NCBI GenBank assembly: GCA_036480335.1
Contig: JAZGGH010000025.1
Location: 36,094 to 100,093 of the forward strand
Source: JAZGER01 sp036480335
Lineage (GTDB): Bacteria > Pseudomonadota > Gammaproteobacteria > DSM-19610
Direction: 5' to 3'
Length of the DNA stretch: 64,000 nucleotides
The position numbers and the translations under genes are program-made. The notes under the pieces were generated by a model, which saw only the letters and a list, made by a program, of their open reading frames with translations, searched no databases and was not told the origin of the DNA. Below are positions 8,611 to 16,520 of this stretch, piece by piece. Within the stretch, counting starts at the first letter, position 1; every line of letters starts with the position of its first letter.

Positions 8611-9580
8611 CCGCTTCCCCTTTATTCTGCTGCATCGCCATTGACATGACGGCCATGCGTACGGCAATGCCATTGGTTACCTGTTGCAGTATCACGGAAT
8701 GTGCGCCATCAGCAACGTGGGAATCCATTTCCACTCCACGGTTGATCGGGCCAGGATGCATCACGGTTACATCCGGTTTGGCAATGGAAAGATTGTCTGC
8801 AGTCAGGCCATAGAGTCGGTAATATTCGTGTTCTCCCGGCAGGGTTGCCCCTTGCATGCGTTCACGTTGCAGACGCAATGAAATCACCACATCAGCATCA
8901 CGCAGGCCATCGCGCAGATTGTGGTGCACGCGCACACCCATGGCTTCAATATTAGCAGGCAGCAGTGTTCGTGGGGCAATGACGCGTATTTCTCCGGTGT
9001 TCAGCAGGTTCAGGGCGTTGATTTGTGAGCGTGCTACGCGGGAATGGGAAATATCACCAACAATAGCAACCGTAAGGCGGCCAAAATCATCGCCTTTTTC
9101 GCGCCGAATGGTGAATATATCAAGCATAGCCTGGGTAGGATGAGAATGACGACCGTCACCTGCATTGATAACGCTGACATGAGGCTGTACATGACTGGCG
9201 ATAAAGTGAGACGTTCCACTGACCGAATTGCGTGTCACGAACATGTCAACATGCATGGCTTCCAGATTGCGCAATGTATCCAGCAGGGTTTCACCTTTGC
9301 TGGTGCTGGAAGCATCAATATTGATATTCAGAACATCCGCAGATAAGCGTTTGGCAGCCAGCTCGAAAGTGGTACGTGTGCGTGTGCTGGGTTCGAAAAA
9401 AAGGTTAACGATGGTTTTACCGCGCAACAGGGGGACTTTTTTGACCGATTGTGCAGTAACGCCAGCAAAAGATTCTGCCGTATCCAGAATCTCGCGTAGC
9501 AAGGTCGGATTCAGGCCTTCTATAGAAAGGAAGTGTCGAAGGCGTCCATCCGGCCGGATCTGTAGAGAAGTGCGGCTCAT
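8603..9580 (-). CDS. pyrB: Aspartate carbamoyltransferase catalytic subunit
   Basis: Condenses carbamoyl phosphate with aspartate in the committed step of pyrimidine synthesis. The 325-residue protein shows the carbamoyl-phosphate site FFEPSTRTRTTFE, IVGDISHSRVARS at the domain hinge and HPGPINRGVEMD near the C-terminus. The N-terminal extension before the catalytic fold (SLQIRPDGRLRHFLSIEGL) resembles the long PyrB of Pseudomonas that works with PyrC' instead of a PyrI regulatory chain; no pyrI is present. It overlaps pyrR by 4 nt upstream and pyrX by 8 nt downstream. Confidence 0.97.
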   Translation of the reverse strand: MSRTSLQIRPDGRLRHFLSIEGLNPTLLREILDTAESFAGVTAQSVKKVPLLRGKTIVNLFFEPSTRTRTTFELAAKRLSADVLNINIDASSTSKGETLLDTLRNLEAMHVDMFVTRNSVSGTSHFIASHVQPHVSVINAGDGRHSHPTQAMLDIFTIRREKGDDFGRLTVAIVGDISHSRVARSQINALNLLNTGEIRVIAPRTLLPANIEAMGVRVHHNLRDGLRDADVVISLRLQRERMQGATLPGEHEYYRLYGLTADNLSIAKPDVTVMHPGPINRGVEMDSHVADGAHSVILQQVTNGIAVRMAVMSMAMQQNKGEADA

Positions 9581-10080
9581 TGTATACTATTGATTTCCAG
9601 TGTCAGTGGTTCTGGACCGGTTAGCTTAATATGCTCATCGGGTGGCAGGGAAATTTCTAGCCCGGTAATATCCGCTTCAATGGGTAATTCACGACCACTG
9701 CGTTCCACCAGTACGGCAAGCAGAATAGAGGCCGGTCGGCCATAGTCAAACAATTCGTTCATAGCAGCGCGGATGGTGCGTCCGGTGTGCAGTACATCAT
9801 CGACCAGGATGATGTGTTTATCATCGACGCTGAAAGGCAGCTGTGAGGGTTTAACCTGCGGATTCATGCCGATGCGCGTAAAGTCATCCCGGTAAAAGGA
9901 AATATCCAGTTCACCCAGGGGGGTCTGCAGGCCGATCAATTGTTGTAGCTGCCGTGCGACCCAGACGCCGCCAGTATGTATCCCGACCATAGCGCTGCTT
10001 TCAAGATAGGCATCGCCTCTGTTGAGTAGCTGATCAGCCATTGCGGATATCAGCGCCGGGATGTTTGCTTCGTGTTTCAC
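9577..10080 (-). CDS. pyrR: Bifunctional pyr operon regulator / uracil phosphoribosyltransferase
   Basis: A 167-residue type I phosphoribosyltransferase with the PRPP loop ILVDDVLHTGRTIRAAMNEL. In Bacillus PyrR binds pyr mRNA to control attenuation; in Pseudomonas the homologue is a regulator encoded directly before pyrB, as here. I do not see an obvious anti-terminator/terminator pair in the short space before it, since only 1 nt separates it from ruvX, so regulation by attenuation at this exact point is unlikely. Confidence 0.93.
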   Translation of the reverse strand: MKHEANIPALISAMADQLLNRGDAYLESSAMVGIHTGGVWVARQLQQLIGLQTPLGELDISFYRDDFTRIGMNPQVKPSQLPFSVDDKHIILVDDVLHTGRTIRAAMNELFDYGRPASILLAVLVERSGRELPIEADITGLEISLPPDEHIKLTGPEPLTLEINSIQ

Positions 10081-10081
10081 G

Positions 10082-10501
10082 TCAAATTGTCTCCTGGTAT
10101 AACCAGCTTTGCAGAATAATTCTTGCAGCTATGGCGTCAATCCCGGCCCTGCTACCAACGCTCTCAGGTTCTGCCGCGTAGGATGTAAGGCGCTCGTCAG
10201 CGCGGTACACTGTTAGCCCGAAGCGGTTCTCCAGGGCCCGGCAGAATTCTTCAGCTCGGATTGTCATGGGCTGTGATTTGCCGTCCATATGATACGGTAT
10301 TCCGACCACAAGTGCGTCAGGATTCCACTCTTTAATCAACGCTGAAATCTGTTGCCAGTCTGGCTGGCCATGTTGGTGGACAACGGTAGTCAGTTCAGTG
10401 GCAGAACAGGTGATTTTCTGGCCCGTTGCGACACCGGTTTTTTTGCTGCCAAAATCGAAACCAAGCAGGCTATTATGAAGAGAGTTTGCGGGTTCAGGCA
10501 T
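10082..10501 (-). CDS. ruvX: YqgF/RuvX family Holliday junction resolvase-like nuclease
   Basis: A protein of about 139 residues with an RNase H-like fold: LLGFDFGSKKTGVATGQ at the N-terminus carries the first catalytic Asp, VVGIPYHMDGKSQPMT the central strand, ERLTSYAAE and the final acidic site in GIDAIAARIIL. Family members process 16S pre-rRNA ends or resolve junctions. The start is uncertain: ATG at 10501 or 10510 both sit inside the 3' end of yqgE, neither with a clear ribosome site, suggesting translational coupling. Co-localised yqgE–ruvX–pyrR is typical of Pseudomonas-type genomes. Confidence 0.92.
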   Translation of the reverse strand: MPEPANSLHNSLLGFDFGSKKTGVATGQKITCSATELTTVVHQHGQPDWQQISALIKEWNPDALVVGIPYHMDGKSQPMTIRAEEFCRALENRFGLTVYRADERLTSYAAEPESVGSRAGIDAIAARIILQSWLYQETI

Positions 10502-11045
10502 GCCCGGCATGGGTTGAAATAAGGGTGAGATCAATGCCGAGTGTCTGTGCAGCCTGTAGCCACACCATGTCAGCAGGAGTGTCAAAAAGTAGATCAGGGC
10601 TGGCGGGACAGGTCAGCCAGCTATTCTCAGCGATCTCCTGCTCCAGCTGTCCGGCAGCCCAGCCAGCATAGCCAATACTGACGAGACTGTGCTCAGGTGC
10701 CAGTCGGTGTTTATCAGCAATAGCAATCAATATATCGCTGGAGACTGTCATCCCTAACGTCTCGGTAATGTGCAGGGTTGACTGCCACTGGCCAATGGGT
10801 TGGTGTAAAACGAAGCCTCGATCCTGATGAATCGGGCCACCGATATACACAGATTGCGGATTCTGGCGAGAAATCTGGTCAGAAAAGATATCCCCTATCG
10901 ACATATCTGAAGGCCTGTTGATGACAAGCCCGAAAGCGCCATCTGCATTATGCTTGCACAGGAACGTTACCGAATGTGAAAAATTCTGATCCTGTAATGA
11001 AGGCATGGCAATCAGCAATTGATTACCGAGGTAATTTGTTTGCAT
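10494..11045 (-). CDS. yqgE: YqgE/AlgH family protein
   Basis: A 183-residue protein with the typical opening GNQLLIAMPSLQDQNFSHSV and the LVINRPSD and IGGPIHQDRGFVLH motifs of the UPF0301 family (AlgH in Pseudomonas, implicated in alginate regulation). The family has a solved fold but no settled biochemical role. It sits 1 nt downstream of the tonB-like gene and overlaps ruvX, consistent with one transcript from gshB or tonB through pyrK. Confidence 0.94.
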   Translation of the reverse strand: MQTNYLGNQLLIAMPSLQDQNFSHSVTFLCKHNADGAFGLVINRPSDMSIGDIFSDQISRQNPQSVYIGGPIHQDRGFVLHQPIGQWQSTLHITETLGMTVSSDILIAIADKHRLAPEHSLVSIGYAGWAAGQLEQEIAENSWLTCPASPDLLFDTPADMVWLQAAQTLGIDLTLISTHAGHA

Positions 11046-11046
11046 G

Positions 11047-11901
11047 CTACCGACCTTTTAACTGGTTACTACTGAATACCCATGTCCTGATTATATGCAA
11101 TTCATCAAATTCTTCACGAATATTATCTGGAAAAGTCGCAAAAGGGGCGGCCAGGCGGACAATCCGGACCGCTGCATCATCCAGGATTTTGTGGCCAGAT
11201 GGGCGAACCACGCGAATATCCTTGATACTGCCATCAGGGAATATACCAACGTCTACAATTAGGCTGCCAGACAGTTTCTGGCGTTTGGCGCTATCGGGAT
11301 AGTTTAGATCACCGACGCGTTCAACCTTGGATACCCAGTTCTGCATATATGCGGCATATTTGAGTTCTCTGGTACGTGAGGTAATGTTTTTCTGGCGCGG
11401 CCGGTCGGAATAGATTTTTCTGGACTGGTTAATCTGCTGGTTTAGTGACAGCATTTCCAGGCTGCGATTGATCATTTCTGAGGCGCTGACTTCCGGTGTT
11501 TGCGGTTCTTCTGGCAGTGGTGTTTTTTCAGGTAGCGCGGCGTCTGTTATATTTTTCCGGGCAATAATTTGTGTTTTTACAGCTTCACTCGTCGCTACAG
11601 GCGGTGAGCTGCTGGCCTGAGTTGTTTCTTCCTGCGGGACGGTTTTCTCGCGGGTATTTCCACCGCCTTCCTGGTTACTTTCGGCAAAATAATCCGCATC
11701 ATCAGGCGGTGGTGCCGAGGTTTTTTTTCTGATCAGAGTAATATCCAGTGTCGGCATTAAATTGTGTTCGTCAGCAAACTCCAGCGGATTAAAGGTGACG
11801 CCAAGAATGATAACGGCATGCGCTGCTGCTGCAATCAGTAAGGTCCATGCGAGACGGTCACTGTTGCGGTTGATTGGAGATGAGTGTTTTATTGCGGCCA
11901 T
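11047..11901 (-). CDS. TonB-family energy transducer
   Basis: A 284-residue inner-membrane-anchored protein: one N-terminal transmembrane helix (LAWTLLIAAAAHAVIILGV, about residues 18–36), a variable periplasmic linker rich in Pro, Glu and Thr, and a C-terminal TonB domain including GSLIVDVGIFPDGSIKDIRV. The shorter, less proline-rich linker resembles the TonB paralogue found between gshB and yqgE in Pseudomonas (PA0406 type), which has been linked to twitching rather than iron uptake. No exbB or exbD is adjacent. The N-terminus also contains an extended hydrophilic Gln/Asn segment before the C-terminal domain. Confidence 0.88.
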   Translation of the reverse strand: MAAIKHSSPINRNSDRLAWTLLIAAAAHAVIILGVTFNPLEFADEHNLMPTLDITLIRKKTSAPPPDDADYFAESNQEGGGNTREKTVPQEETTQASSSPPVATSEAVKTQIIARKNITDAALPEKTPLPEEPQTPEVSASEMINRSLEMLSLNQQINQSRKIYSDRPRQKNITSRTRELKYAAYMQNWVSKVERVGDLNYPDSAKRQKLSGSLIVDVGIFPDGSIKDIRVVRPSGHKILDDAAVRIVRLAAPFATFPDNIREEFDELHIIRTWVFSSNQLKGR

Positions 11902-11915
11902 GAATGAAGTCGTTA

Positions 11916-12875
11916 TCAGGTTTGCTCGGTAGTCAGTTTCTGTTCTATAACATCCATCAGGTCTCCGGCAATATCGAGATTATACTGCGCATCAAGTTCG
12001 CGGATACAGGTTGGGCTGGTGACATTGATTTCTGTCAGAAAATCGCCGATGACATCAATGCCTGCAAATAACAGACCACGTTTACGCAGCTCTGGCGCAA
12101 CCTGTTCGCAAATCCAGTAGTCACGTTCTGACAGAGGCACGCCCTTGCCGTGTCCTCCTGCAGCAAGATTGCCGCGTGTTTCGCCCTGAGCCGGAATACG
12201 CGCCAGAGCATAAGCTGCCGGTTTGCCATCAACCAGTAGAATGCGTTTGTCGCCGTCAGAAATCTCTGGAATAAATCGCTGAGCCATGCTCATTCGTTGC
12301 CCATTTTCAGTCAGTGTTTCGAGTATGACGGCAATATTGGGGTCATTTTCCGTTACCCTGAAAATGGAAGCACCACCCATGCCATCCAGAGGTTTGAGAA
12401 TAATATCATGCTGTTCCTGCAAAAATGTGCGCAAACGGGCAGGATCACGGCTGACCAGGGTGGCTACACAGCATTGCGGGAACCAGGCTGTGAACAGCTT
12501 CTCATTACAGTCACGCAATGATGCAGGCCTGTTGACGACCAGCAGCCCTTCCGATTCTGCGCGTTCCAATAAATAAGTGGTGTAAAGATATTCCATATCA
12601 AAGGGGGGGTCCTTACGCATCAGGACCACATCCAGATCAGCGAGGAAAAGATCTTCAGGTTTGCCAGTAGAAAACCAGTTTTCGCTGTTATCACTGACAC
12701 TTAGCTGTCGACAGGCGGCTGCTGTTCTGCCGTCGCGCTGAAAAAGATCCTGTTGCTCCATATAGAACAACTCCCAGCCGCGTTTCTGGGCAGCGAGTAA
12801 CATTGCAAAACTGCTGTCTTTGTATGTTTTTATGGACGCGATTGGATCCATGATAATGCCAAGTCTAATGACCAT
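11916..12875 (-). CDS. gshB: Glutathione synthetase
   Basis: ATP-grasp enzyme joining gamma-glutamylcysteine and glycine. The N-terminus RLGIIMDPIASIKTYKDSSF is the family signature, and the ATP-grasp core has DIILKPLDGMGGASIF and EINVTSPTCIRELD. I take ATG 12875 (MVIRLGI, 319 residues) because E. coli GshB starts at the same point; an in-frame ATG at 12887 is also possible. It is divergent from pilG across a 150-bp intergenic region, an arrangement shared with Pseudomonas. Confidence 0.96.
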   Translation of the reverse strand: MVIRLGIIMDPIASIKTYKDSSFAMLLAAQKRGWELFYMEQQDLFQRDGRTAAACRQLSVSDNSENWFSTGKPEDLFLADLDVVLMRKDPPFDMEYLYTTYLLERAESEGLLVVNRPASLRDCNEKLFTAWFPQCCVATLVSRDPARLRTFLQEQHDIILKPLDGMGGASIFRVTENDPNIAVILETLTENGQRMSMAQRFIPEISDGDKRILLVDGKPAAYALARIPAQGETRGNLAAGGHGKGVPLSERDYWICEQVAPELRKRGLLFAGIDVIGDFLTEINVTSPTCIRELDAQYNLDIAGDLMDVIEQKLTTEQT

Positions 12876-12950
12876 GATGAAGTTCACTTTTTTCTGTGTT
12901 TTACAGCAACCTACGTAAAGTTTACTGAGATGAGGACGATACGCCTGATA

Positions 12951-12997
12951 GCGCTATTGTAGCGCATATTTTCTGGCTGGATGCTGTAGTTACAGCC
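12951..12997. promoter_or_regulatory. Two adjacent palindromes in the gshB–pilG divergent region
   Basis: GCGCTATTGTAGCGC (12951–12965) is a 6-bp perfect inverted repeat with a 3-nt spacer. GCTGTAGTTACAGC (12984–12997) is another 6-bp inverted repeat with a 2-nt spacer; centre-to-centre distance is about 32 bp, close to three helical turns. Placement ahead of pilG and on the upstream side of gshB suggests operator sites, but no regulator is assigned. Confidence 0.4.
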
Positions 12998-13025
12998 AAA
13001 GATCATAAGTTCAGGTGTTGATTGC

Positions 13026-13487
13026 ATGGAAACGATGCTAGAAAGAGAAAATGATAAATCCAGTGAGGATTCGCAAGTGTCAGAAGCGAAAGCGAATCTG
13101 GCATCCTGCAAGGTCATGATTATTGATGACAGTAAAACCATTCGTCGCACGGCTGAAACATTATTGAAAAAAGAAGGCTGTCATGTAGTCACGGCGACCG
13201 ATGGTTTTGAAGCGTTGGCCAAGATAGTCGACGAAAAGCCGGATATTATCTTCGTCGACATCATGATGCCTCGGCTGGATGGCTATCAGACCTGTGCATT
13301 GATCAAAAACAATTCTGTTTTCAGAGATACGCCCGTCGTTATGCTCTCAAGCAAGGACGGACTTTTTGATCGGGCGCGGGGTCGAATCGTAGGTTCAGAT
13401 CTCTATGTGACAAAACCGTTCACAAAAGACGAATTGTTGGGAGCGATTAGAAATCTGGTGACAGGGCATGCAGGAGAAAAGTCATGA
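13026..13487 (+). CDS. pilG: Twitching motility response regulator PilG
   Basis: A single-domain CheY-like receiver of 153 residues. The acidic pocket is in VMIIDDSKTIRR, the phospho-acceptor Asp in IIFVDIMMPRLDG, and the conserved Lys in YVTKPFTKDEL. The first 30 residues (ERENDKSSEDSQVSEAKAN) are a hydrophilic extension not found in the ~135-residue Pseudomonas PilG; later in-frame starts are lacking, so the extension seems real. First gene of the Pil-Chp operon; its stop overlaps pilH by 4 nt. Confidence 0.94.
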   Translation: METMLERENDKSSEDSQVSEAKANLASCKVMIIDDSKTIRRTAETLLKKEGCHVVTATDGFEALAKIVDEKPDIIFVDIMMPRLDGYQTCALIKNNSVFRDTPVVMLSSKDGLFDRARGRIVGSDLYVTKPFTKDELLGAIRNLVTGHAGEKS

Positions 13488-13849
13488 CGCGCATACTGAT
13501 TGTTGATGATTCACCAACAGAAACGCATATTCTTAAAGGCATGCTGGAAAAAAACGGTTTCGAAATAGATACCGCCAGTAATGGTGATGAAGGTCTGGAG
13601 CGTGCCAGGGCACAGCATCCTGACCTTATCTTGATGGATGTTGTGATGCCCGGTCTGAATGGTTTTCAGGCGACGAGAAAACTGACAAAGGATCCGGATA
13701 CTGCTTCAATTCCAGTGATCATTGTGACAACAAAGGATCAGGAAACGGACAAGCTCTGGGGTATGCGGCAGGGAGCCAGTGATTATGTAACCAAGCCGGT
13801 GACTGAAAATATTCTGCTAGAGAAGGTTGCCAACGCTTTGGCAGGATAA
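13484..13849 (+). CDS. pilH: Twitching motility response regulator PilH
   Basis: A 121-residue stand-alone receiver with the acidic pair in ILIVDDSPTETH, the phosphorylated Asp in LILMDVVMPGLNGFQ and the Lys in YVTKPVTENIL. In Pseudomonas PilH acts as a phosphate sink or retraction-side output opposite PilG. Overlaps pilG by 4 nt, so expression is coupled. Confidence 0.95.
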   Translation: MTRILIVDDSPTETHILKGMLEKNGFEIDTASNGDEGLERARAQHPDLILMDVVMPGLNGFQATRKLTKDPDTASIPVIIVTTKDQETDKLWGMRQGASDYVTKPVTENILLEKVANALAG

Positions 13850-13872
13850 GTTATCAGGGAGCGGACAGGAAA

Positions 13873-14418
13873 ATGGAAACAGTGATAGAACGAAGCCCTT
13901 TGCAGGTATTAACGCAACTAGAATCAACCTGTATTGCTCATGCGGCACCTCTGCCGCAGCAAAAAGTGATACAAGAAGAATGGTCAGGCATTGGATTCAG
14001 GTTGGGCGAGATCATGTTGGCATCTGCTCTCGGAGATGTGGTCGAGGTTTTATTACCACATGCCGTTTCGCGCATCCCGCGGACCAAAGCCTGGGTTAAC
14101 GGTGTGGCAAATGTGCGCGGCAACCTGATGACTGTTATTGATCTGCAATCTTTTTTACAGGGAAGGCCTACCAGAATTACTTCTGCCAGTCGCTTGCTTG
14201 TGATTCAGCACAAGGGTCTATATACCGGGCTGCTGGTTGATGCGGTACTTGGATTACAGCATTTTACGATGGATTATCGATGTGATGAATCACCCGATGA
14301 AAAGTACCATCTGCAACCCTATCTGACCCAGGCTTTCCGTGTGGGAAGTGAGTATTGGGGTGTCTTTAGTATGCGTAAGCTGGCAGAAGCGCCAGAGTTT
14401 TTACAGACAGCCATCTAG
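13873..14418 (+). CDS. pilI: CheW-like adaptor PilI
   Basis: A 181-residue CheW-domain protein that couples the PilJ receptor to the ChpA kinase. The domain begins after about residue 35 (GFRLGEIMLASA) and has the conserved VNGVANVRGNLMTVIDLQSFL and GLLVDAVLGLQ segments. The preceding gene is pilH (23 bp), the next is pilJ (44 bp, with a good AGGAG site). Confidence 0.94.
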   Translation: METVIERSPLQVLTQLESTCIAHAAPLPQQKVIQEEWSGIGFRLGEIMLASALGDVVEVLLPHAVSRIPRTKAWVNGVANVRGNLMTVIDLQSFLQGRPTRITSASRLLVIQHKGLYTGLLVDAVLGLQHFTMDYRCDESPDEKYHLQPYLTQAFRVGSEYWGVFSMRKLAEAPEFLQTAI

Positions 14419-14462
14419 TCAGCTGTCAATAAAGGAATGGAAATCTTGTCAGGAGAACGGAA

Positions 14463-16511
14463 ATGAGTCTGAAAAAATTATCTAATACACTGGACGGCAC
14501 AAACTCTGTGGTAGCGATTACCCTGTTTGTACTGATTGCCTCACTGTTAGCCATGGTGGCGGTATTCTGGTACGTCGATAAGCAGGGTGATTACGAGCGA
14601 GAATATATCGCTTATGCCAGTGAGCAGCAGGTGTTGTCGCAGCGGGTCGCAAAACATGCGCTTGAAGTTTCGACGGGCTCTGGTGCCGGTTTTGAACAAT
14701 TGCAGCGCTATCGTGATCGTTTTGATGTGTTGTTGAGTTATGAAATGCAGGGGAATCCAGCAATAAATCTGCCCGCTTCACCCGCTGGAGTGACTGTTAG
14801 CCTGCAGGCGATGAGCGATGTATGGTCCAGTTTTCGGGAAAATGCTGATTCTGTTCTTGCAGGGCAAAATACGGTGGCATCTGTGAGCGAAATTGGTCGT
14901 GTTGTGAATGAAGTTATGCCCAAGCTGCAGGCGCTTGATGAGAGCATCGTTGATATGTTGATTAGCAAGGGCGCCAGTGCTGACAAGATCCGCATGGCTA
15001 CCCGGCAACTGATGTTGAGTCAGCGTATTGTCAATAATGTTAACCATGCATTAAGCGGCGAAGATGTGGAGCTGGCTATTGCCAAATTTTCTGAAGATGT
15101 GGATGAATATGGCATGGTGCTCGCAGGCATGATGCAAGGTAACACTGTTGCACAGAAAGTCGTGAGTGAAGATATTCAGAATCGACTTTTTGAAACTTCA
15201 AGCCTGTTCAAAACAATTACCGACAATGTTGAAGAGCTGCTGGATATGTCGGATACTCTGCTGGATATTCAAAATGCAGCACAAAATGTTGCCACGCAAA
15301 GCGATACTTTGTACAACCGGGCAGGAGACCTGAAAACGAACTATTCCGACCTGTCTAATAAGCGGGCTATCAATCCGTTACTGGCCTATCTGTTTGGTGC
15401 CGTCGCTTTGATGATGTTACTTGTGCTGGCATGGTTGATGTTCAGGGAGCAGAAAAAACGCCAGGTTGAGGAGATGTTGCAACGCCAGGCTGTCGAACAT
15501 GAAAACAAGGAACAACAGAAAGCTATCCAGGAATTGCTGGATGAAATAACCACTCTTGCTGACGGTGACCTGACCATTAATGCGACTGTTACTGAAAATA
15601 ATACGACAGGTGCAATTGCCGATGCCATCAACTTTTCAGTTGATGCTTTGCGAGACATGGTTTCCACGATAAACCAGACGTCCGAGGAAGTAACCAGGGC
15701 GGCGAAGGCTTCTGCTACAACGGTTACTCAATTGACCCAGGCGAGTCAGACTCAATCACAGGAAATCGTTTCTGCTTCAGGGTCTATAAATCAAATGGTT
15801 GAATCGATTAGTCAAGTATCTGAATCTGCTGCAGAAACAGAAAAAATGGCAAAAAAATCTGTTGAAATTGCTCGTCAGGGCGGTGAAACCGTTAAACGTA
15901 GCATTACCGGTATGGATGAAATTCGTGAAACTATTCAGGAAACTTCCAAGCGTATAAAACGTCTCGGTGAAAGTTCACAGGAAATTGGTGATATCGTTGA
16001 GTTGATTAATGATATTGCTGAACAGACTAATATACTGGCATTGAATGCAGCTATTCAGGCAGCTATGGCTGGGGAGGCTGGGCGTGGCTTCGCTGTGGTT
16101 GCTGACGAAGTACAGCGCCTTGCGGAGCGTTCAGGTAATGCCACGAAACAGATAGAAGCGCTGGTCAAGACAATTCAGACAGATACCAATGAAGCGGTTA
16201 TTTCCATGGGACACAGTACTGCAGGTGTGGTTAACGGTGCGCATCTGGCGGAAGATGCCGGTGTCGCACTGGATGATATCGTCACAGTCTCCGAAAACCT
16301 TTCCGAGCTGATTTACAATATTTCGGGCGCAGCCCAACAGCAATCAAAGGCGGTTTCTGGTGTTTCTGAAACAATGCATGTGATTCAGGAGATAACCTCT
16401 CAAACCTCTGAAGGAACGACCGAAACTGCGGCATCAATTGGTCATTTGAGTGAGCTTGCTGATGCAATGACACACTCTGTTGCGGGCTTCAAATTACCAG
16501 CAGCAGAATAA
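14463..16511 (+). CDS. pilJ: Type IV pilus methyl-accepting chemoreceptor PilJ
   Basis: A 682-residue transmembrane receptor: TM1 about residues 18–37, a periplasmic helical PilJ-type sensor region, TM2 about 305–325 (LLAYLFGAVALMMLLVLAWL), a short HAMP-like linker and a cytoplasmic signalling coiled coil with the hairpin tip ILALNAAIQAAMAGEAGRGF. PilJ senses pilus or surface cues and controls ChpA. No NWETF-type CheR-tether is visible at the C-terminus (ends VAGFKLPAAE), and no methyltransferase gene follows; chpA starts 9 bp later. Confidence 0.95.
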   Translation: MSLKKLSNTLDGTNSVVAITLFVLIASLLAMVAVFWYVDKQGDYEREYIAYASEQQVLSQRVAKHALEVSTGSGAGFEQLQRYRDRFDVLLSYEMQGNPAINLPASPAGVTVSLQAMSDVWSSFRENADSVLAGQNTVASVSEIGRVVNEVMPKLQALDESIVDMLISKGASADKIRMATRQLMLSQRIVNNVNHALSGEDVELAIAKFSEDVDEYGMVLAGMMQGNTVAQKVVSEDIQNRLFETSSLFKTITDNVEELLDMSDTLLDIQNAAQNVATQSDTLYNRAGDLKTNYSDLSNKRAINPLLAYLFGAVALMMLLVLAWLMFREQKKRQVEEMLQRQAVEHENKEQQKAIQELLDEITTLADGDLTINATVTENNTTGAIADAINFSVDALRDMVSTINQTSEEVTRAAKASATTVTQLTQASQTQSQEIVSASGSINQMVESISQVSESAAETEKMAKKSVEIARQGGETVKRSITGMDEIRETIQETSKRIKRLGESSQEIGDIVELINDIAEQTNILALNAAIQAAMAGEAGRGFAVVADEVQRLAERSGNATKQIEALVKTIQTDTNEAVISMGHSTAGVVNGAHLAEDAGVALDDIVTVSENLSELIYNISGAAQQQSKAVSGVSETMHVIQEITSQTSEGTTETAASIGHLSELADAMTHSVAGFKLPAAE

Positions 16512-16520
16512 GATAATATT

